Assembly: GCA_038136035.1 (NCBI GenBank) | Contig: JAYPYV010000012.1 | Span: forward strand, 1 to 64,000 | Direction: 5' to 3' | From: UBA9926 sp023261215 | GTDB taxonomy: Bacteria; Pseudomonadota; Gammaproteobacteria; Pseudomonadales; Azotimanducaceae | Length of the DNA stretch: 64,000 bases | Notes under the pieces: model-generated | What the model saw: only the letters and a program-made list of their open reading frames with translations | Database searches by the model: none | What the model was told of the DNA's origin: nothing | Shown: positions 8,595-17,583 of the stretch, piece after piece | Numbering within the stretch: position 1 is the stretch's first letter | Layout of the letters: the number at the start of each line of letters is the position of its first letter | Program-made: the position numbers and the translations under genes

Positions 8595-9093
8595 CGCGCT
8601 GATTTCTTTTCGCTTGTAAGCGGCGCAGGCGCGCCCAAAAGTACCACTGAACGGTGAGATAGCCTAAAACGCCCGTTGTAAAGCCGCATAAGAGGCAGCC
8701 AAGGATCAGCGGTAGCCAAACCTCAGCCAAGCGCTCAGCCAGCCAGTGCCAAGAGAGCTCAATGACATCTAAACGGACCACGTCGCCTGTGATCAGCGCT
8801 CCGATTTCATAAGCGAAGTACATCATTGGCGCCATTGTGATCGGGTTTGAGACCCACACAACGGCGATAGCTATTGGGATGTTACATCGTCGCAGAATGC
8901 AGAGTACGAGGCACGGCACCATCTGAAATGGCATGGGTAAAAAACAACAAATGGCCCCCCAAAACACAGCTTCGGAGACGCTGTGCCGATTCATATGCCA
9001 TAGATCTCTATCTTGAGTAAAACGACCCATCGACCGGAAGAATCGGTTGTTATTGAGTTGCCCCTGCGTGGGCAAATATTTTCGTAAATCCAT
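8575..9093 (-). CDS. DUF2062 domain-containing membrane protein
   Basis: A 172-residue protein whose central part matches the DUF2062 family: AVFWGAICCFLPMPFQMVPC, an arginine-containing loop, then WVSNPITMAPMMYFAYEIGALI. It has two or three predicted membrane helices and a basic C-terminus (ARLRRLQAKRNQR). The function of DUF2062 is unknown. Members are often found beside lipid A or competence genes, and here it sits between lolE and comEC but on the opposite strand. Confidence 0.87.
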   Translation of the reverse strand: MDLRKYLPTQGQLNNNRFFRSMGRFTQDRDLWHMNRHSVSEAVFWGAICCFLPMPFQMVPCLVLCILRRCNIPIAIAVVWVSNPITMAPMMYFAYEIGALITGDVVRLDVIELSWHWLAERLAEVWLPLILGCLLCGFTTGVLGYLTVQWYFWARLRRLQAKRNQRVNGAKP

Positions 9094-9200
9094 TGCTTAG
9101 GGTCTGTCTGGTCTTGACGCACGACTTAAAGCGCGAGTGCTTAACTGTGGGGAGCCGAACGCCGCTGACTATAAATCAACTCTAGCCCCCATACTACGGG

Positions 9201-11411
9201 ATGCTTCAAGCCCTCGCCATGTTCTCCCAGGTTGAAGCGATCAGCACATCGGTGGCATGGAGCGCCAACACGGCGTCTTTAAATGCAGTCGCGCTCTTTT
9301 CCCTACCTATTCTTTTGGTTTTCTCCTCTCATGGCAGGCACCCGCGACTGCGTTTTGTCGTTTTCGCCTGCCTTTTCAGCCTGCCTTTAGCGATGATTCA
9401 CCTCTTCGGTATTGGGTTGCCTAATTCGAGCGCCTTGCCAAGTTGTGAGGCACGATGCGCGGTGATAGGACAGATCATCGATGTCCAGATCGACCGCAAT
9501 CAACGAATGACGCGTATCTTGCTTCGCGCGGAGCGGTTTGGCGCGCGCCTTGATCAGGCAGTAGACCTCGATTTTTGGCTGAGCGAGGGCAGTGATTGGC
9601 TAAGGATTGGTGACCGTTTGACGGGTTGGGCGAGTCGACAGGCTCATCGCGCTCGGGCCAATCATTTTCAAGCGCAGTGGCCCTGGCCGCGAGTCGATCC
9701 AGATCAAGGGCGAGCAGACCTACTCTCTGTCGATGCGATCTCTGGCAGTTGCCCCCGCACGACCGCCTGCATCGTTGCGGATTGGGTCTCGAGAATAAAA
9801 CGACTGGGTCTGAGTCAAGACGCTGAGCAGACGATACTTGCACTGACCCTCGGCCAGGTGCAGTCGCTCGATGCTGACCGTTGGCGAGCGCTCAGCGGGA
9901 CCGGGGCCGTTCATTTGCTTGTAATCTCTGGGCTGCACATCAGCGCGCTCATGCTGGGGACCTTTCAAGTTCTATTGCTCTGCCGAGTGACCAGGAGTTC
10001 CGCGTTTCTGATCGCCTCCTTGGGCACCCTAACGTATCTTCAAGTCATTGGATTGAGCATTCCGGCACTCAGAGCATGGATCATGACTTGTCTCGTGCTA
10101 GGCACTTATGCGTACCGACTTCCGATCAACATCAATAGCGTGTTGGGCCTTGCGCTGATTGGCGTGCTAATGGTGTTCCCCAGGGCATTGGCTGAGCCAG
10201 GATTCTGGTTTTCCTTCGTCGCTGTGGGTTATCTGGTCAACAGCGATCTTGTTCAAGCCTCTCGTTTCCAAAGAATGAAATCGCTTGTAAAGGTGCAAAT
10301 GACACTGAGTCTTTTGAGCTGGCCCATTCTCTGGCTTCAGGGTTCACCCATTGTGTTGCTGAGTTGGCTTTTCAATCTGGTGTTAGTGCCCTCGGTCGTC
10401 TTCATCATTTTCCCGTTGAGCTGCTTAACAGCGCTCTGGGCCATCCTGATTCCCCAATCATCACAACCACTCGGTGCATCATGGATGCTCCAAGTCATTG
10501 ATCCACTCATGCAGGGGTTTTGGCGCGCGGCCAGTAAGCTCGGCGAGCTTTCGCCCCAAATGAGTACGTTACCGGTCGCCGATTGGGCGGCAGGGGTCAG
10601 CCTGGGTCTCATCTTACTTGCGACGATCGGACGTCGAGTGATTGGTACCTTGTGGCCGTTTTATCTGCTCCTAGCGCTCAGTCTGCAACGGGCGATCCCT
10701 GCCGCACCGGGTAACCTAGAACTTTGGGTTCTGGATGTGGGACAGGGCACCTCGGTGCTCGTTCGAACGCATCGCTGGAGCCTACTCTATGACACCGGCC
10801 CTGCGAACGAGTGGCACAATGCGGGCGAAACGACCGTTGCGCCTTTTTTGTCTCGTTTGGGCATCCGTCAGCTCGATTATCTAGTGATCTCGCATTCCGA
10901 CAGTGACCATGCAGGCGGGCTATCGGCGGTATTGAAGCAGCTGGAAGCGCAACCGACGAAGTTGATCCAGGCCAGTCACTGTCAACTCAACTTCAGTCCT
11001 GAACCGGGCGTGCATCTTCGAACAATCCAAGTCGCAGCTGGGCGAACGACCAACGACCGTTCTTGTAACTTAATGATTTCCTACGGTTCTTTCGAGGCGT
11101 TGCTCATGGGTGATCCAAGTGCTTCAGTTGAACCCAGTCTCGCGCGGCAAATCCCCTCCGAACTGGATTGGTTGCTTGTGAGTCACCATGGTGCGGGTAC
11201 CTCTTCGAGTCCGGCATGGCTCAATCACGTTAAGCCGAAATATGCGGTGATCAGTGCGGGGGCTCGAAACGCCTTTGGTCACCCACACCCTGATGTGATT
11301 GAGCGTCTCAAACGGCGGGGCGCGCAGGTATTCTCAACATCGAAACAGGGCGGGCTGGTTTTCGAGATTTCTACGAACGGCCAGGTGTCGTGGCGCTCTG
11401 TCCTTGAATGA
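9201..11411 (+). CDS. comEC: DNA internalization/competence protein ComEC (Rec2)
   Basis: Inner-membrane channel protein for uptake of single-stranded DNA during transformation. The 736 residues contain N-terminal helices with a DUF4131/OB-like segment (GQIIDVQIDRNQRMTRILLRA near residue 93), a central polytopic competence domain starting around GTGAVHLLVISGLHISALMLG, and a C-terminal metallo-beta-lactamase domain from about residue 510. The latter keeps DVGQGTSVLV, HSDSDHAGG (near residue 565) and SHHGAGTSSS. All three parts are present and the length is normal, so the gene looks intact. Other competence or pilus genes are not nearby except pilZ at 49320. Confidence 0.94.
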   Translation: MLQALAMFSQVEAISTSVAWSANTASLNAVALFSLPILLVFSSHGRHPRLRFVVFACLFSLPLAMIHLFGIGLPNSSALPSCEARCAVIGQIIDVQIDRNQRMTRILLRAERFGARLDQAVDLDFWLSEGSDWLRIGDRLTGWASRQAHRARANHFQAQWPWPRVDPDQGRADLLSVDAISGSCPRTTACIVADWVSRIKRLGLSQDAEQTILALTLGQVQSLDADRWRALSGTGAVHLLVISGLHISALMLGTFQVLLLCRVTRSSAFLIASLGTLTYLQVIGLSIPALRAWIMTCLVLGTYAYRLPININSVLGLALIGVLMVFPRALAEPGFWFSFVAVGYLVNSDLVQASRFQRMKSLVKVQMTLSLLSWPILWLQGSPIVLLSWLFNLVLVPSVVFIIFPLSCLTALWAILIPQSSQPLGASWMLQVIDPLMQGFWRAASKLGELSPQMSTLPVADWAAGVSLGLILLATIGRRVIGTLWPFYLLLALSLQRAIPAAPGNLELWVLDVGQGTSVLVRTHRWSLLYDTGPANEWHNAGETTVAPFLSRLGIRQLDYLVISHSDSDHAGGLSAVLKQLEAQPTKLIQASHCQLNFSPEPGVHLRTIQVAAGRTTNDRSCNLMISYGSFEALLMGDPSASVEPSLARQIPSELDWLLVSHHGAGTSSSPAWLNHVKPKYAVISAGARNAFGHPHPDVIERLKRRGAQVFSTSKQGGLVFEISTNGQVSWRSVLE

Positions 11412-11451
11412 CGTCGCTGAGCATCAGTGCCTTGATTTTTAATGGCAAACA

Positions 11452-12396
11452 ATGAATGCTAGCGCGCTTTTATGGGCGGGCCAGGTCTTGAACCAAGCGC
11501 TTTCGAAAATCATTAGTCAATTGGATCTTGAGCAGATTGAACTCAATTTGTTCAGGGGCCAAAGCGAGAACTTGGGCACGCCGCGCGTCTTTGGTGGTCA
11601 GGTGATTGGGCAGGCATTAGTCGCTGCGCTTCGCACGGTGCCAGATCGGCACTGTCACTCGCTGCACGGATACTTTTTGCGCCCCGGTAACCCGAACGCG
11701 CCGATACTCTACGAGGTTGACAGGATTCGTGACGGTAAAAGCTTCACAACCCGGAGGGTCGTCGCACTGCAATCGGGGGAAGCGATTTTTAATCTGTCTT
11801 GCTCATTTCAAGTGCTGGAAGAGGGCCTCTCTCATGCCCGGTCAATGCCTGATGTGCCTCACCCCGATGAGCTCCCCGATGAGCGGGAATTGATGCAAGC
11901 CCGCTTAGCGTCGATTCCTGAGGCCATGCGGGAGATGATGCAACGAGAGCGTCCGATTGAGCTGAAGCGAGTCGAACCCATTGACTATGCCAATCCAAAA
12001 AAAATGCCGCCCAAGCAGCACACCTGGTTCAGGGCACGGTATCCGCTGGGGGATGACCCAGCCTTGCACCAGTGCCTTCTCGCTTATGCCTCTGATATGG
12101 GCATCTTATCAACGTGCGCGTTGCCCCATGGTCGATCCTTTCTGACCGGATTAATGACGGCGAGCTTAGACCACGCCATGTGGTTCCATCGACCCTTTAG
12201 TTTCGATGAGTGGATTCTATTCGAGCAAGATTCACCTACGTCAGGTGGTGCCAGAGGCTTTAACCGGGGCACCATGTACACTGAAAAAGGTGTGCTCATT
12301 GCTTCGGTTGCCCAAGAGGGTTTAATTCGTGACGTGGCAGCCAATGGCGCGTTTGACTGGTCTAAACAGGTGGAACAACGCGTCTCAACTCACTGA
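11452..12396 (+). CDS. tesB: Acyl-CoA thioesterase II
   Basis: Hydrolyses acyl-CoA to free fatty acid and CoA. The protein has the TesB double-hotdog layout: LFRGQSENLGTPRVFGGQVIGQAL near the N-terminus, HSLHGYFLRPGNPNAPILYEVDRIRDGKSF, and in the second half SLDHAMWFHRPF, DSPTSGGARGFNRGTMYT and SVAQEGLIR, which carry the Asp, Thr/Ser and Gln positions of the family catalytic triad. The first 15 residues extend beyond typical TesB proteins; a TTG near 11488 is a possible later start. The 3' end overlaps the convergent DUF2244 gene by 35 bases. Confidence 0.93.
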   Translation: MNASALLWAGQVLNQALSKIISQLDLEQIELNLFRGQSENLGTPRVFGGQVIGQALVAALRTVPDRHCHSLHGYFLRPGNPNAPILYEVDRIRDGKSFTTRRVVALQSGEAIFNLSCSFQVLEEGLSHARSMPDVPHPDELPDERELMQARLASIPEAMREMMQRERPIELKRVEPIDYANPKKMPPKQHTWFRARYPLGDDPALHQCLLAYASDMGILSTCALPHGRSFLTGLMTASLDHAMWFHRPFSFDEWILFEQDSPTSGGARGFNRGTMYTEKGVLIASVAQEGLIRDVAANGAFDWSKQVEQRVSTH

Positions 12397-12838
12397 CAAG
12401 CTGTGACTTCTCTTCCTTGTTTAAAAAACCGCCCAGTTCCATTTCTTCCCCATGGGATCGAATCGACACCTGGCAAGGACTCCAAGGGTGTCGAGCGGGC
12501 GTGACAACGAATTGCGCCCAGAAGCGAATAAATTGCTTGGTGGCTTCAGGTTCGCGGCGGCCTTGTTCGATGGTGACATGCTCTGCGGTGACTCGAATCA
12601 CTTCCTGGCGTTGCGCCCGACGCAGACAGTAATACATACACGCCAGCAAAACTGACAATTCCAAGAGGCTGAAGGGGAGAATGACCCAGGCGCCTACGTA
12701 AATAAAAAACACGCCCATGATGATGGAGACAGTCAGTAGGGTATAAAGCAGATAGAGATTGTAACGCCAGGTCCACGACTGATTCGGCCGAAGCACGATG
12801 GTCCCCGTGTGATCTTCGTTGATATGGCTCTCAATCAC
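12362..12838 (-). CDS. DUF2244 domain-containing membrane protein
   Basis: A 158-residue protein with two closely spaced membrane helices (about residues 28-70, including GAWVILPFSLLELSVLLACMYY) followed by a cytosolic beta-rich domain. This is the layout of DUF2244 proteins, whose function is unknown. It overlaps the end of hisC by 8 bases, on the same strand, so it is likely cotranscribed with hisC and greB. The 3' end runs into tesB on the other strand. Confidence 0.82.
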   Translation of the reverse strand: MIESHINEDHTGTIVLRPNQSWTWRYNLYLLYTLLTVSIIMGVFFIYVGAWVILPFSLLELSVLLACMYYCLRRAQRQEVIRVTAEHVTIEQGRREPEATKQFIRFWAQFVVTPARHPWSPCQVSIRSHGEEMELGGFLNKEEKSQLVSELRRVVPPV

Positions 12839-13916
12839 GCTGCAAGATCTCTCTCAGTGCCTTAATTAATTGGTGCTGCTCTTCCGGCGTACCGACGGTG
12901 ATACGAAGCTTATCCCTCAGTCGATCTTGATCGAAATAACGCACCAAGATTTGCTTAGATTTCAGCGCCTGATAGATGGAAAGCGCTGAGGGCCCAGATC
13001 GAGGGACGGTTGCGAGCACGAAATTCGCGTGAGAAGGGGCGACCTCAAAGCCAAGGGCTCCGAGCGCCACTTGAAGCTCGAGCCTAGCCTCGATGACTTG
13101 GCGCCTGGTCTCTTCGATGTAGCCCTGATCCTGGATGGCCGCCACGGCGAGAGATTGACTGATCGCATCCAAATTATAGCTGTCCCGAGTTTTCGTGAGC
13201 ATGGGCTCGATCAATCGAGCGTGACCAATGCCGTATCCAAAACGAAGACCCGCGAGGCCATAGCCTTTACTTAATGTGCGCAGGAGGACCACGTTGTCTG
13301 CTTTCACAGCAAATTGCGTCAAGTCATGACCGGCATTTGAAACAAAATCAACATACGCCTCGTCGATCAGAATCAGGCCATTAAATGCCTCGGCAATCGT
13401 GCGCAAGGAGGCCTCATCCATGAGCGCACCGGAAGGCGCGTGAGGATTCACAATGAATGCAACCTTACACCGGGCCTTGTTCGCTCGATCAACGAAGTCG
13501 GGTGCGAGGCGCCAATCGCTGGTTAAGCCGAGATCAAAAAGCTGACCGCCCTGAATGGCTGTGAGGACGGGATAAAGGGAGTAAGAGGGTTCGGCGACGG
13601 CGACAGAGTCGCCCGGATCGACAAAGGTGGTCAGGATCAATCGCAAGAGTTCATCACCGCCTCGCGTTGCGATGATTTGCTCTGGCGCGACACCGTGCAG
13701 CTTAGCAGCGGCTAATCGAAAATCTGAGGCGGTTGGATTGGGATAACGCCTCAAATGGGCCGCGTCGAATTGCTGCAAGGCATCAAAAACTTGAGGCGAG
13801 GGTGGGTAGGGGTTCTCGTTGGTATTGAGCTTGATCGTCGCAGGGTCAGCGGGCTGCTCCCCCGGCGTGTAGCCAGTCATCGCAAAAATGTTAGGGCGCT
13901 GAAACTCAGTCGTCAT
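12831..13916 (-). CDS. hisC: Histidinol-phosphate aminotransferase
   Basis: Converts imidazole acetol-phosphate and glutamate to histidinol phosphate and 2-oxoglutarate in histidine synthesis. The 361-residue fold-type I aminotransferase shows LNTNENPYPPSP at the substrate site, ATRGGDELL, the PLP-stacking aspartate in LILIDEAYVDF and the PLP lysine in RTLSKGYGLAGLRFG. It overlaps greB by 11 bases at the start and the DUF2244 gene by 8 at the end. No other his genes are in the window, so it may be a stand-alone copy. Confidence 0.92.
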   Translation of the reverse strand: MTTEFQRPNIFAMTGYTPGEQPADPATIKLNTNENPYPPSPQVFDALQQFDAAHLRRYPNPTASDFRLAAAKLHGVAPEQIIATRGGDELLRLILTTFVDPGDSVAVAEPSYSLYPVLTAIQGGQLFDLGLTSDWRLAPDFVDRANKARCKVAFIVNPHAPSGALMDEASLRTIAEAFNGLILIDEAYVDFVSNAGHDLTQFAVKADNVVLLRTLSKGYGLAGLRFGYGIGHARLIEPMLTKTRDSYNLDAISQSLAVAAIQDQGYIEETRRQVIEARLELQVALGALGFEVAPSHANFVLATVPRSGPSALSIYQALKSKQILVRYFDQDRLRDKLRITVGTPEEQHQLIKALREILQRD

Positions 13917-14403
13917 AAGCGCTCACTTCCTCATAATGGATCGAAAGTATTTCCGCAGTAATGATGCCGGCAGGTCTCTGTATCCGGGCTTCGTCGCCAA
14001 CAGATTTGCCAAGAATGGCACGCGCAAGGGGCGTGTGCATACTGATCCAGCTGCGAGCGATGTCGATTTCATCCTCACCCACGATACGAATCGAGAGTGA
14101 TTCCGCATCCTCGGTTTCCAAGGTGACGAAAGCGCCAAAAAATACGCGTGTTTGGTCGCTTGGTGTTCGATCAACGACCGTAATGTTGTCGAGCCGTTTT
14201 TGAAGGTAACGAATTCTTCGATCAATTTCCCTCAGTTGTCGTTTCCCATATTGGTATTCGGCGTTTTCTGATCGATCTCCGAGTGCTGCGGCTGCCCGCA
14301 CTTGTTCGGTCACCTTTGGGCGCTTGTCTTGCCAAAGGTAGGCGAGTTCCTCCCTAAGGGATCGGGCACCTCGCGGTGTGATGTAAATTTTTTTTGCGTC
14401 CAT
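13906..14403 (-). CDS. greB: Transcription elongation factor GreB
   Basis: Rescues backtracked RNA polymerase by stimulating transcript cleavage. The 165-residue protein has the N-terminal coiled coil with acidic tip region (LGDRSENAEYQYGKRQLREI) and the C-terminal FKBP-like domain (SWISMHTPLARAILGKSVGDE). The motif NAEYQYGKRQLREIDRRIRYL is diagnostic for GreB rather than GreA. It is the first gene of the greB-hisC-DUF2244 run. Confidence 0.93.
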   Translation of the reverse strand: MDAKKIYITPRGARSLREELAYLWQDKRPKVTEQVRAAAALGDRSENAEYQYGKRQLREIDRRIRYLQKRLDNITVVDRTPSDQTRVFFGAFVTLETEDAESLSIRIVGEDEIDIARSWISMHTPLARAILGKSVGDEARIQRPAGIITAEILSIHYEEVSAYDD

Positions 14404-14461
14404 GCCGTCTAATGTTCGAGTCCAATTGGGCCTAGAAAACGCGATTCAATTCACGCCACAA

Positions 14462-14860
14462 CTAGGCGGTTGCGTCTTGGAGGCGAGTCAAGAGCATCGC
14501 GAGCCATGTGGCGCCTGCGAGCACCATCGTCAGCATGGTGGCCGCAGAGCCATAATCCTTGGCGAGCTTGATGCCCGGATTGAAGGCGGTTGTTTGAACG
14601 TCCGCGAGCGCTTCAATGGCAGAATTCAGAAGCTCAATCACTAGGACCAGCACCAGTACGCCAATGAGAAGCACTAAATCCAAAAGGGAATGACTCAGCC
14701 ATAGCGCGATGGGGCTGAGCCCTAAAATAACCGCAAGTTCATGACGAAATGCGGCTTCGTGCTTAAATGCTGCGGCTAGACCCTCTAAAGACCAAAGAAA
14801 AGCATTCTTAAAATGGGTGAAGCCTTGTGTTTTCCATTTTTTGTTGTCGATCGAAGACAT
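14462..14860 (-). CDS. dgkA: Diacylglycerol kinase
   Basis: Small integral-membrane kinase that phosphorylates diacylglycerol released during membrane-derived glycan synthesis. The 132 residues include the amphipathic N-terminus (FKNAFLWSLEGLAAAFKHEAAFRHEL), three membrane helices, and the active-site segment VIELLNSAIEALADV followed by KLAKDYGSAATMLTM. Classical members have a Met-Gly (KDMGSAAV) where this one has Tyr-Gly, a minor change. It is divergent from clpB. Confidence 0.92.
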   Translation of the reverse strand: MSSIDNKKWKTQGFTHFKNAFLWSLEGLAAAFKHEAAFRHELAVILGLSPIALWLSHSLLDLVLLIGVLVLVLVIELLNSAIEALADVQTTAFNPGIKLAKDYGSAATMLTMVLAGATWLAMLLTRLQDATA

Positions 14861-14879
14861 CGTGAAAACTGCTTACGGC

Positions 14880-14908
14880 CTTGAAAAATTGCGCGTCGGC
14901 ATTATACA
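14880..14908 (+). promoter_or_regulatory. Candidate heat-shock (sigma-32-like) or sigma-70 promoter of clpB
   Basis: CTTGAAA at 14880-14886 matches the sigma-32 -35 element, and GGCATTATA at 14898-14906 resembles its CCCCATNTA -10 element, although the spacer is a base or so short. The same bases also fit a sigma-70 promoter (TTGAAA, 16 bases, TATACA). It lies about 45 bases before the clpB ATG, where a heat-shock promoter is expected. Confidence 0.5.
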
Positions 14909-14952
14909 GAGTCCAAGATGGTTAGTTGGGCTTAAAGCCCGTTGGAAAATCG

Positions 14953-17526
14953 ATGAAACAAGAAAAATTAACGCGAAGCGTTCAGAGTGCGCTTAGCGAG
15001 GCTCAGTCCATCGCTATCACGCGTGATCACAATACGTTAATGCCGATCCATCTGCTCGGCGCGTTGGCGCGCGAGCAGGGCGGCATGTGTCTCGCTCTGT
15101 TAGCCAATATGGGTGTTGATAGCGTCAAGTTTCAGGCGCTGTTAGCCGAACAACTCGAAGCGTTGCCAAGGATTGGGCAAGCCACGGGTGAGGTAACCCC
15201 AGGTCGGACACTTTTGAAGTGGTTGAATCTTGCAGAAAAAAAAGCCGACGAACTGGGTGATCAATATGTTTCGGTCGATGCCTTACTCTTAACGGCATGT
15301 GATGCTGATACAGACCTAAAAAATTTATTCGAGAAGTTGGGTGTGCAGGCTGAATCGTTGGTGCGCGCAGTCACCAGGTTGCGTAGTGGGGAGACAGTCA
15401 CGGATCCAAATGCCGAAGGGCAACGGCAAGCACTCGAAAAATACACGGTTGATCTCACTGCAGCGGCTAGAGAAGGCAAGTTGGACCCTGTGATTGGCAG
15501 GGACAGCGAAATCCGGCGGGCCATTCAAGTCCTTCAGCGCAGGACAAAAAATAACCCTGTATTGATTGGTGCGCCTGGCGTTGGCAAGACTGCGATCGTC
15601 GAGGGCTTAGCTCAGCGTGTGATTAACGGCGAAGTGCCAGAGGGGCTGAAGGGTAAAAAAGTGCTTTCACTCGATCTGGGTGCTTTGATCGCTGGCGCTA
15701 AGTATCGTGGGGAATTCGAGGAGCGACTGAAGTCCGTTCTAGCCGATCTCGAGCGGCAAGCTGGTGATGTGATCTTGTTTATCGACGAGTTGCATACCCT
15801 AGTCGGGGCCGGTAAAGCGGATGGCGCAATGGATGCGAGCAATATGCTGAAACCAGCGCTTGCCCGAGGCTCCCTTCATTGCGTAGGCGCGACCACGCTG
15901 GATGAATACCGAACATTTATAGAGAGTGACAAAGCGTTAGAGCGTCGGTTTCAGAAGGTCTTGGTGGAGGAGCCATCGATTGAGGATTGCATCGCAATCC
16001 TGCGTGGCCTCAAGGAGCGCTATGAGATTCACCACGGCATTCAGATCTCAGACCCAGCGATTATTGCTGCCGCAACCCTCGCGGATCGCTACATCACGGA
16101 TCGGCAATTGCCCGATAAAGCCATTGACCTGATTGACGAGGCGGCGAGCAGCATTCGCATGGAGATCGATTCAAGACCAGAAGCGCTCGACACCTTAAGC
16201 CGTCGTCTCGTGCAACTGAAGATCGAGCGTGAGGCACTGGCCAAGGAAGTGGATGATGCCTCGAAAAAGCGAAGGGATATCATTGAAAAGGACATCAGTG
16301 CGCTCGAACTAGAGCACGCATCGCTAGAGGAAGTTTGGCAGGCCGAGAAAATTGAACTTCAAGCCATGCACCAAACACAAGAACAGATCGAAGCGCTGAA
16401 AATCGAGTTAGAGCAAGCCCAAAGAGCAGGGGATCTAACGCGCATGTCAGAAATACAATATGGCACATTGCCCGCAATGACATCACGATTAGCGGCTCTT
16501 CAAGCAGCGCAAGACGAAGGGAAGCACCTTTTGAGCCATCAAGTTACGGAAGAAGAGATTGCCGAGGTGGTGTCTAAATGGACACATATCCCAGTTTCGA
16601 AAATGTTAGCCGGTGAGCGGGGCAAACTCCTTCAGCTGGAGCAGATTCTTCACGAGCGTGTCGTCGGTCAAAATGAAGCAGTTAACTTGGTGAGCCAAGC
16701 CGTCCGGCGCGCCCGGTCAGGGCTCTCTGATCCTAATAGGCCAAACGGTTCGTTCCTATTCTTAGGCCCGACAGGGGTGGGCAAAACAGAGTTAACCAAG
16801 GCATTGGCAGAGGCACTGTTTGACGCTGAAACCGCGATGATCCGATTAGACATGTCCGAATACATGGAAAAGCATTCCGTCGCACGTCTGATCGGTGCCC
16901 CCCCGGGTTATGTTGGTTACGATGAAGGCGGTTTACTCACGGAGCAAGTCCGCCGTAAGCCGTATGCCGTGATTTTGCTTGATGAGGTAGAAAAGGCGCA
17001 TCCAGATGTCTTTAATCTATTGCTGCAAGTGCTTGACGATGGTCGATTAACCGATAGCCATGGTCGGACTGTTGATTTCAAAAATACGGTATTGATCATG
17101 ACATCAAATCTAGGCTCGGACCTGATCCATAAGATGGGGGTCGATCAAACCTACGATCAAATTAAAGATGCGGTGATGAATCGGGTGTCATCGCATTTTA
17201 GGCCCGAATTTCTGAATCGCATCGACGAGGCCGTGGTCTTTCACAGTTTAAATGAAGCCCACATTGCCCAGGTGGCTGAGATCCAAGTCAACGAGTTGAT
17301 CAAGCGAATTGGTGCCCTAGGGATAGAGGCGTCTTTAAACCAGGAGCTGATCCAGGCCATCTCGCAGGAGGGTTTCGACCCACTGTACGGTGCCCGGCCG
17401 ATCAAGCGCTTGGTCCAGCGTATGGTGGAAAACCCGCTCGCAACAGCACTGATCGACGGTGAGATTCAATCGGGCGACCGGATTGAAATTAGGCTGGGGC
17501 CGAACGGCGTTAAATTTCAAAAATAG
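14953..17526 (+). CDS. clpB: ATP-dependent chaperone ClpB
   Basis: Hexameric AAA+ disaggregase that works with DnaK to resolubilise aggregated proteins. From the ATG at 14953 the protein is 857 residues, the usual ClpB length. The open frame extends 9 codons upstream, but MKQEKLTRSVQSAL matches the family N-terminus. Order: Clp N-domain (1-145), first AAA+ with GAPGVGKTA and ILFIDELHTLVGAGKADG, the long middle coiled coil (about 400-520) that distinguishes ClpB from ClpA, second AAA+ with GPTGVGKTE and ILLDEVEKAHPDV, and a C-terminal domain with YGARPIKRLVQR. A heat-shock-like promoter lies upstream. Confidence 0.97.
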   Translation: MKQEKLTRSVQSALSEAQSIAITRDHNTLMPIHLLGALAREQGGMCLALLANMGVDSVKFQALLAEQLEALPRIGQATGEVTPGRTLLKWLNLAEKKADELGDQYVSVDALLLTACDADTDLKNLFEKLGVQAESLVRAVTRLRSGETVTDPNAEGQRQALEKYTVDLTAAAREGKLDPVIGRDSEIRRAIQVLQRRTKNNPVLIGAPGVGKTAIVEGLAQRVINGEVPEGLKGKKVLSLDLGALIAGAKYRGEFEERLKSVLADLERQAGDVILFIDELHTLVGAGKADGAMDASNMLKPALARGSLHCVGATTLDEYRTFIESDKALERRFQKVLVEEPSIEDCIAILRGLKERYEIHHGIQISDPAIIAAATLADRYITDRQLPDKAIDLIDEAASSIRMEIDSRPEALDTLSRRLVQLKIEREALAKEVDDASKKRRDIIEKDISALELEHASLEEVWQAEKIELQAMHQTQEQIEALKIELEQAQRAGDLTRMSEIQYGTLPAMTSRLAALQAAQDEGKHLLSHQVTEEEIAEVVSKWTHIPVSKMLAGERGKLLQLEQILHERVVGQNEAVNLVSQAVRRARSGLSDPNRPNGSFLFLGPTGVGKTELTKALAEALFDAETAMIRLDMSEYMEKHSVARLIGAPPGYVGYDEGGLLTEQVRRKPYAVILLDEVEKAHPDVFNLLLQVLDDGRLTDSHGRTVDFKNTVLIMTSNLGSDLIHKMGVDQTYDQIKDAVMNRVSSHFRPEFLNRIDEAVVFHSLNEAHIAQVAEIQVNELIKRIGALGIEASLNQELIQAISQEGFDPLYGARPIKRLVQRMVENPLATALIDGEIQSGDRIEIRLGPNGVKFQK

Positions 17527-17546
17527 TACTGTACAAATATACAATA
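17527..17546 (+). promoter_or_regulatory. LexA (SOS) box 1
   Basis: TACTGTACAAATATACAATA matches the 20-base gammaproteobacterial SOS consensus TACTG(TA)5CAGTA except for one base in the right arm and small changes in the AT core. It begins immediately after the clpB stop codon and is followed 6 bases later by a second, perfect-armed box. Confidence 0.85.
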
Positions 17547-17552
17547 TTGGGA

Positions 17553-17572
17553 TACTGTATAAAAAAACAGTA
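17553..17572 (+). promoter_or_regulatory. LexA (SOS) box 2, perfect arms
   Basis: TACTGTATAAAAAAACAGTA has both TACTG and CAGTA arms of the SOS consensus with a 10-base AT core. It ends one base before an AGGAG ribosome binding site (17573-17577), 11 bases before the ATG of the next gene. Centre-to-centre spacing to box 1 is 26 bases. Tandem boxes this close to a start indicate tight LexA repression of the downstream gene. Confidence 0.93.
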
Positions 17573-17583
17573 AGGAGCGTGTC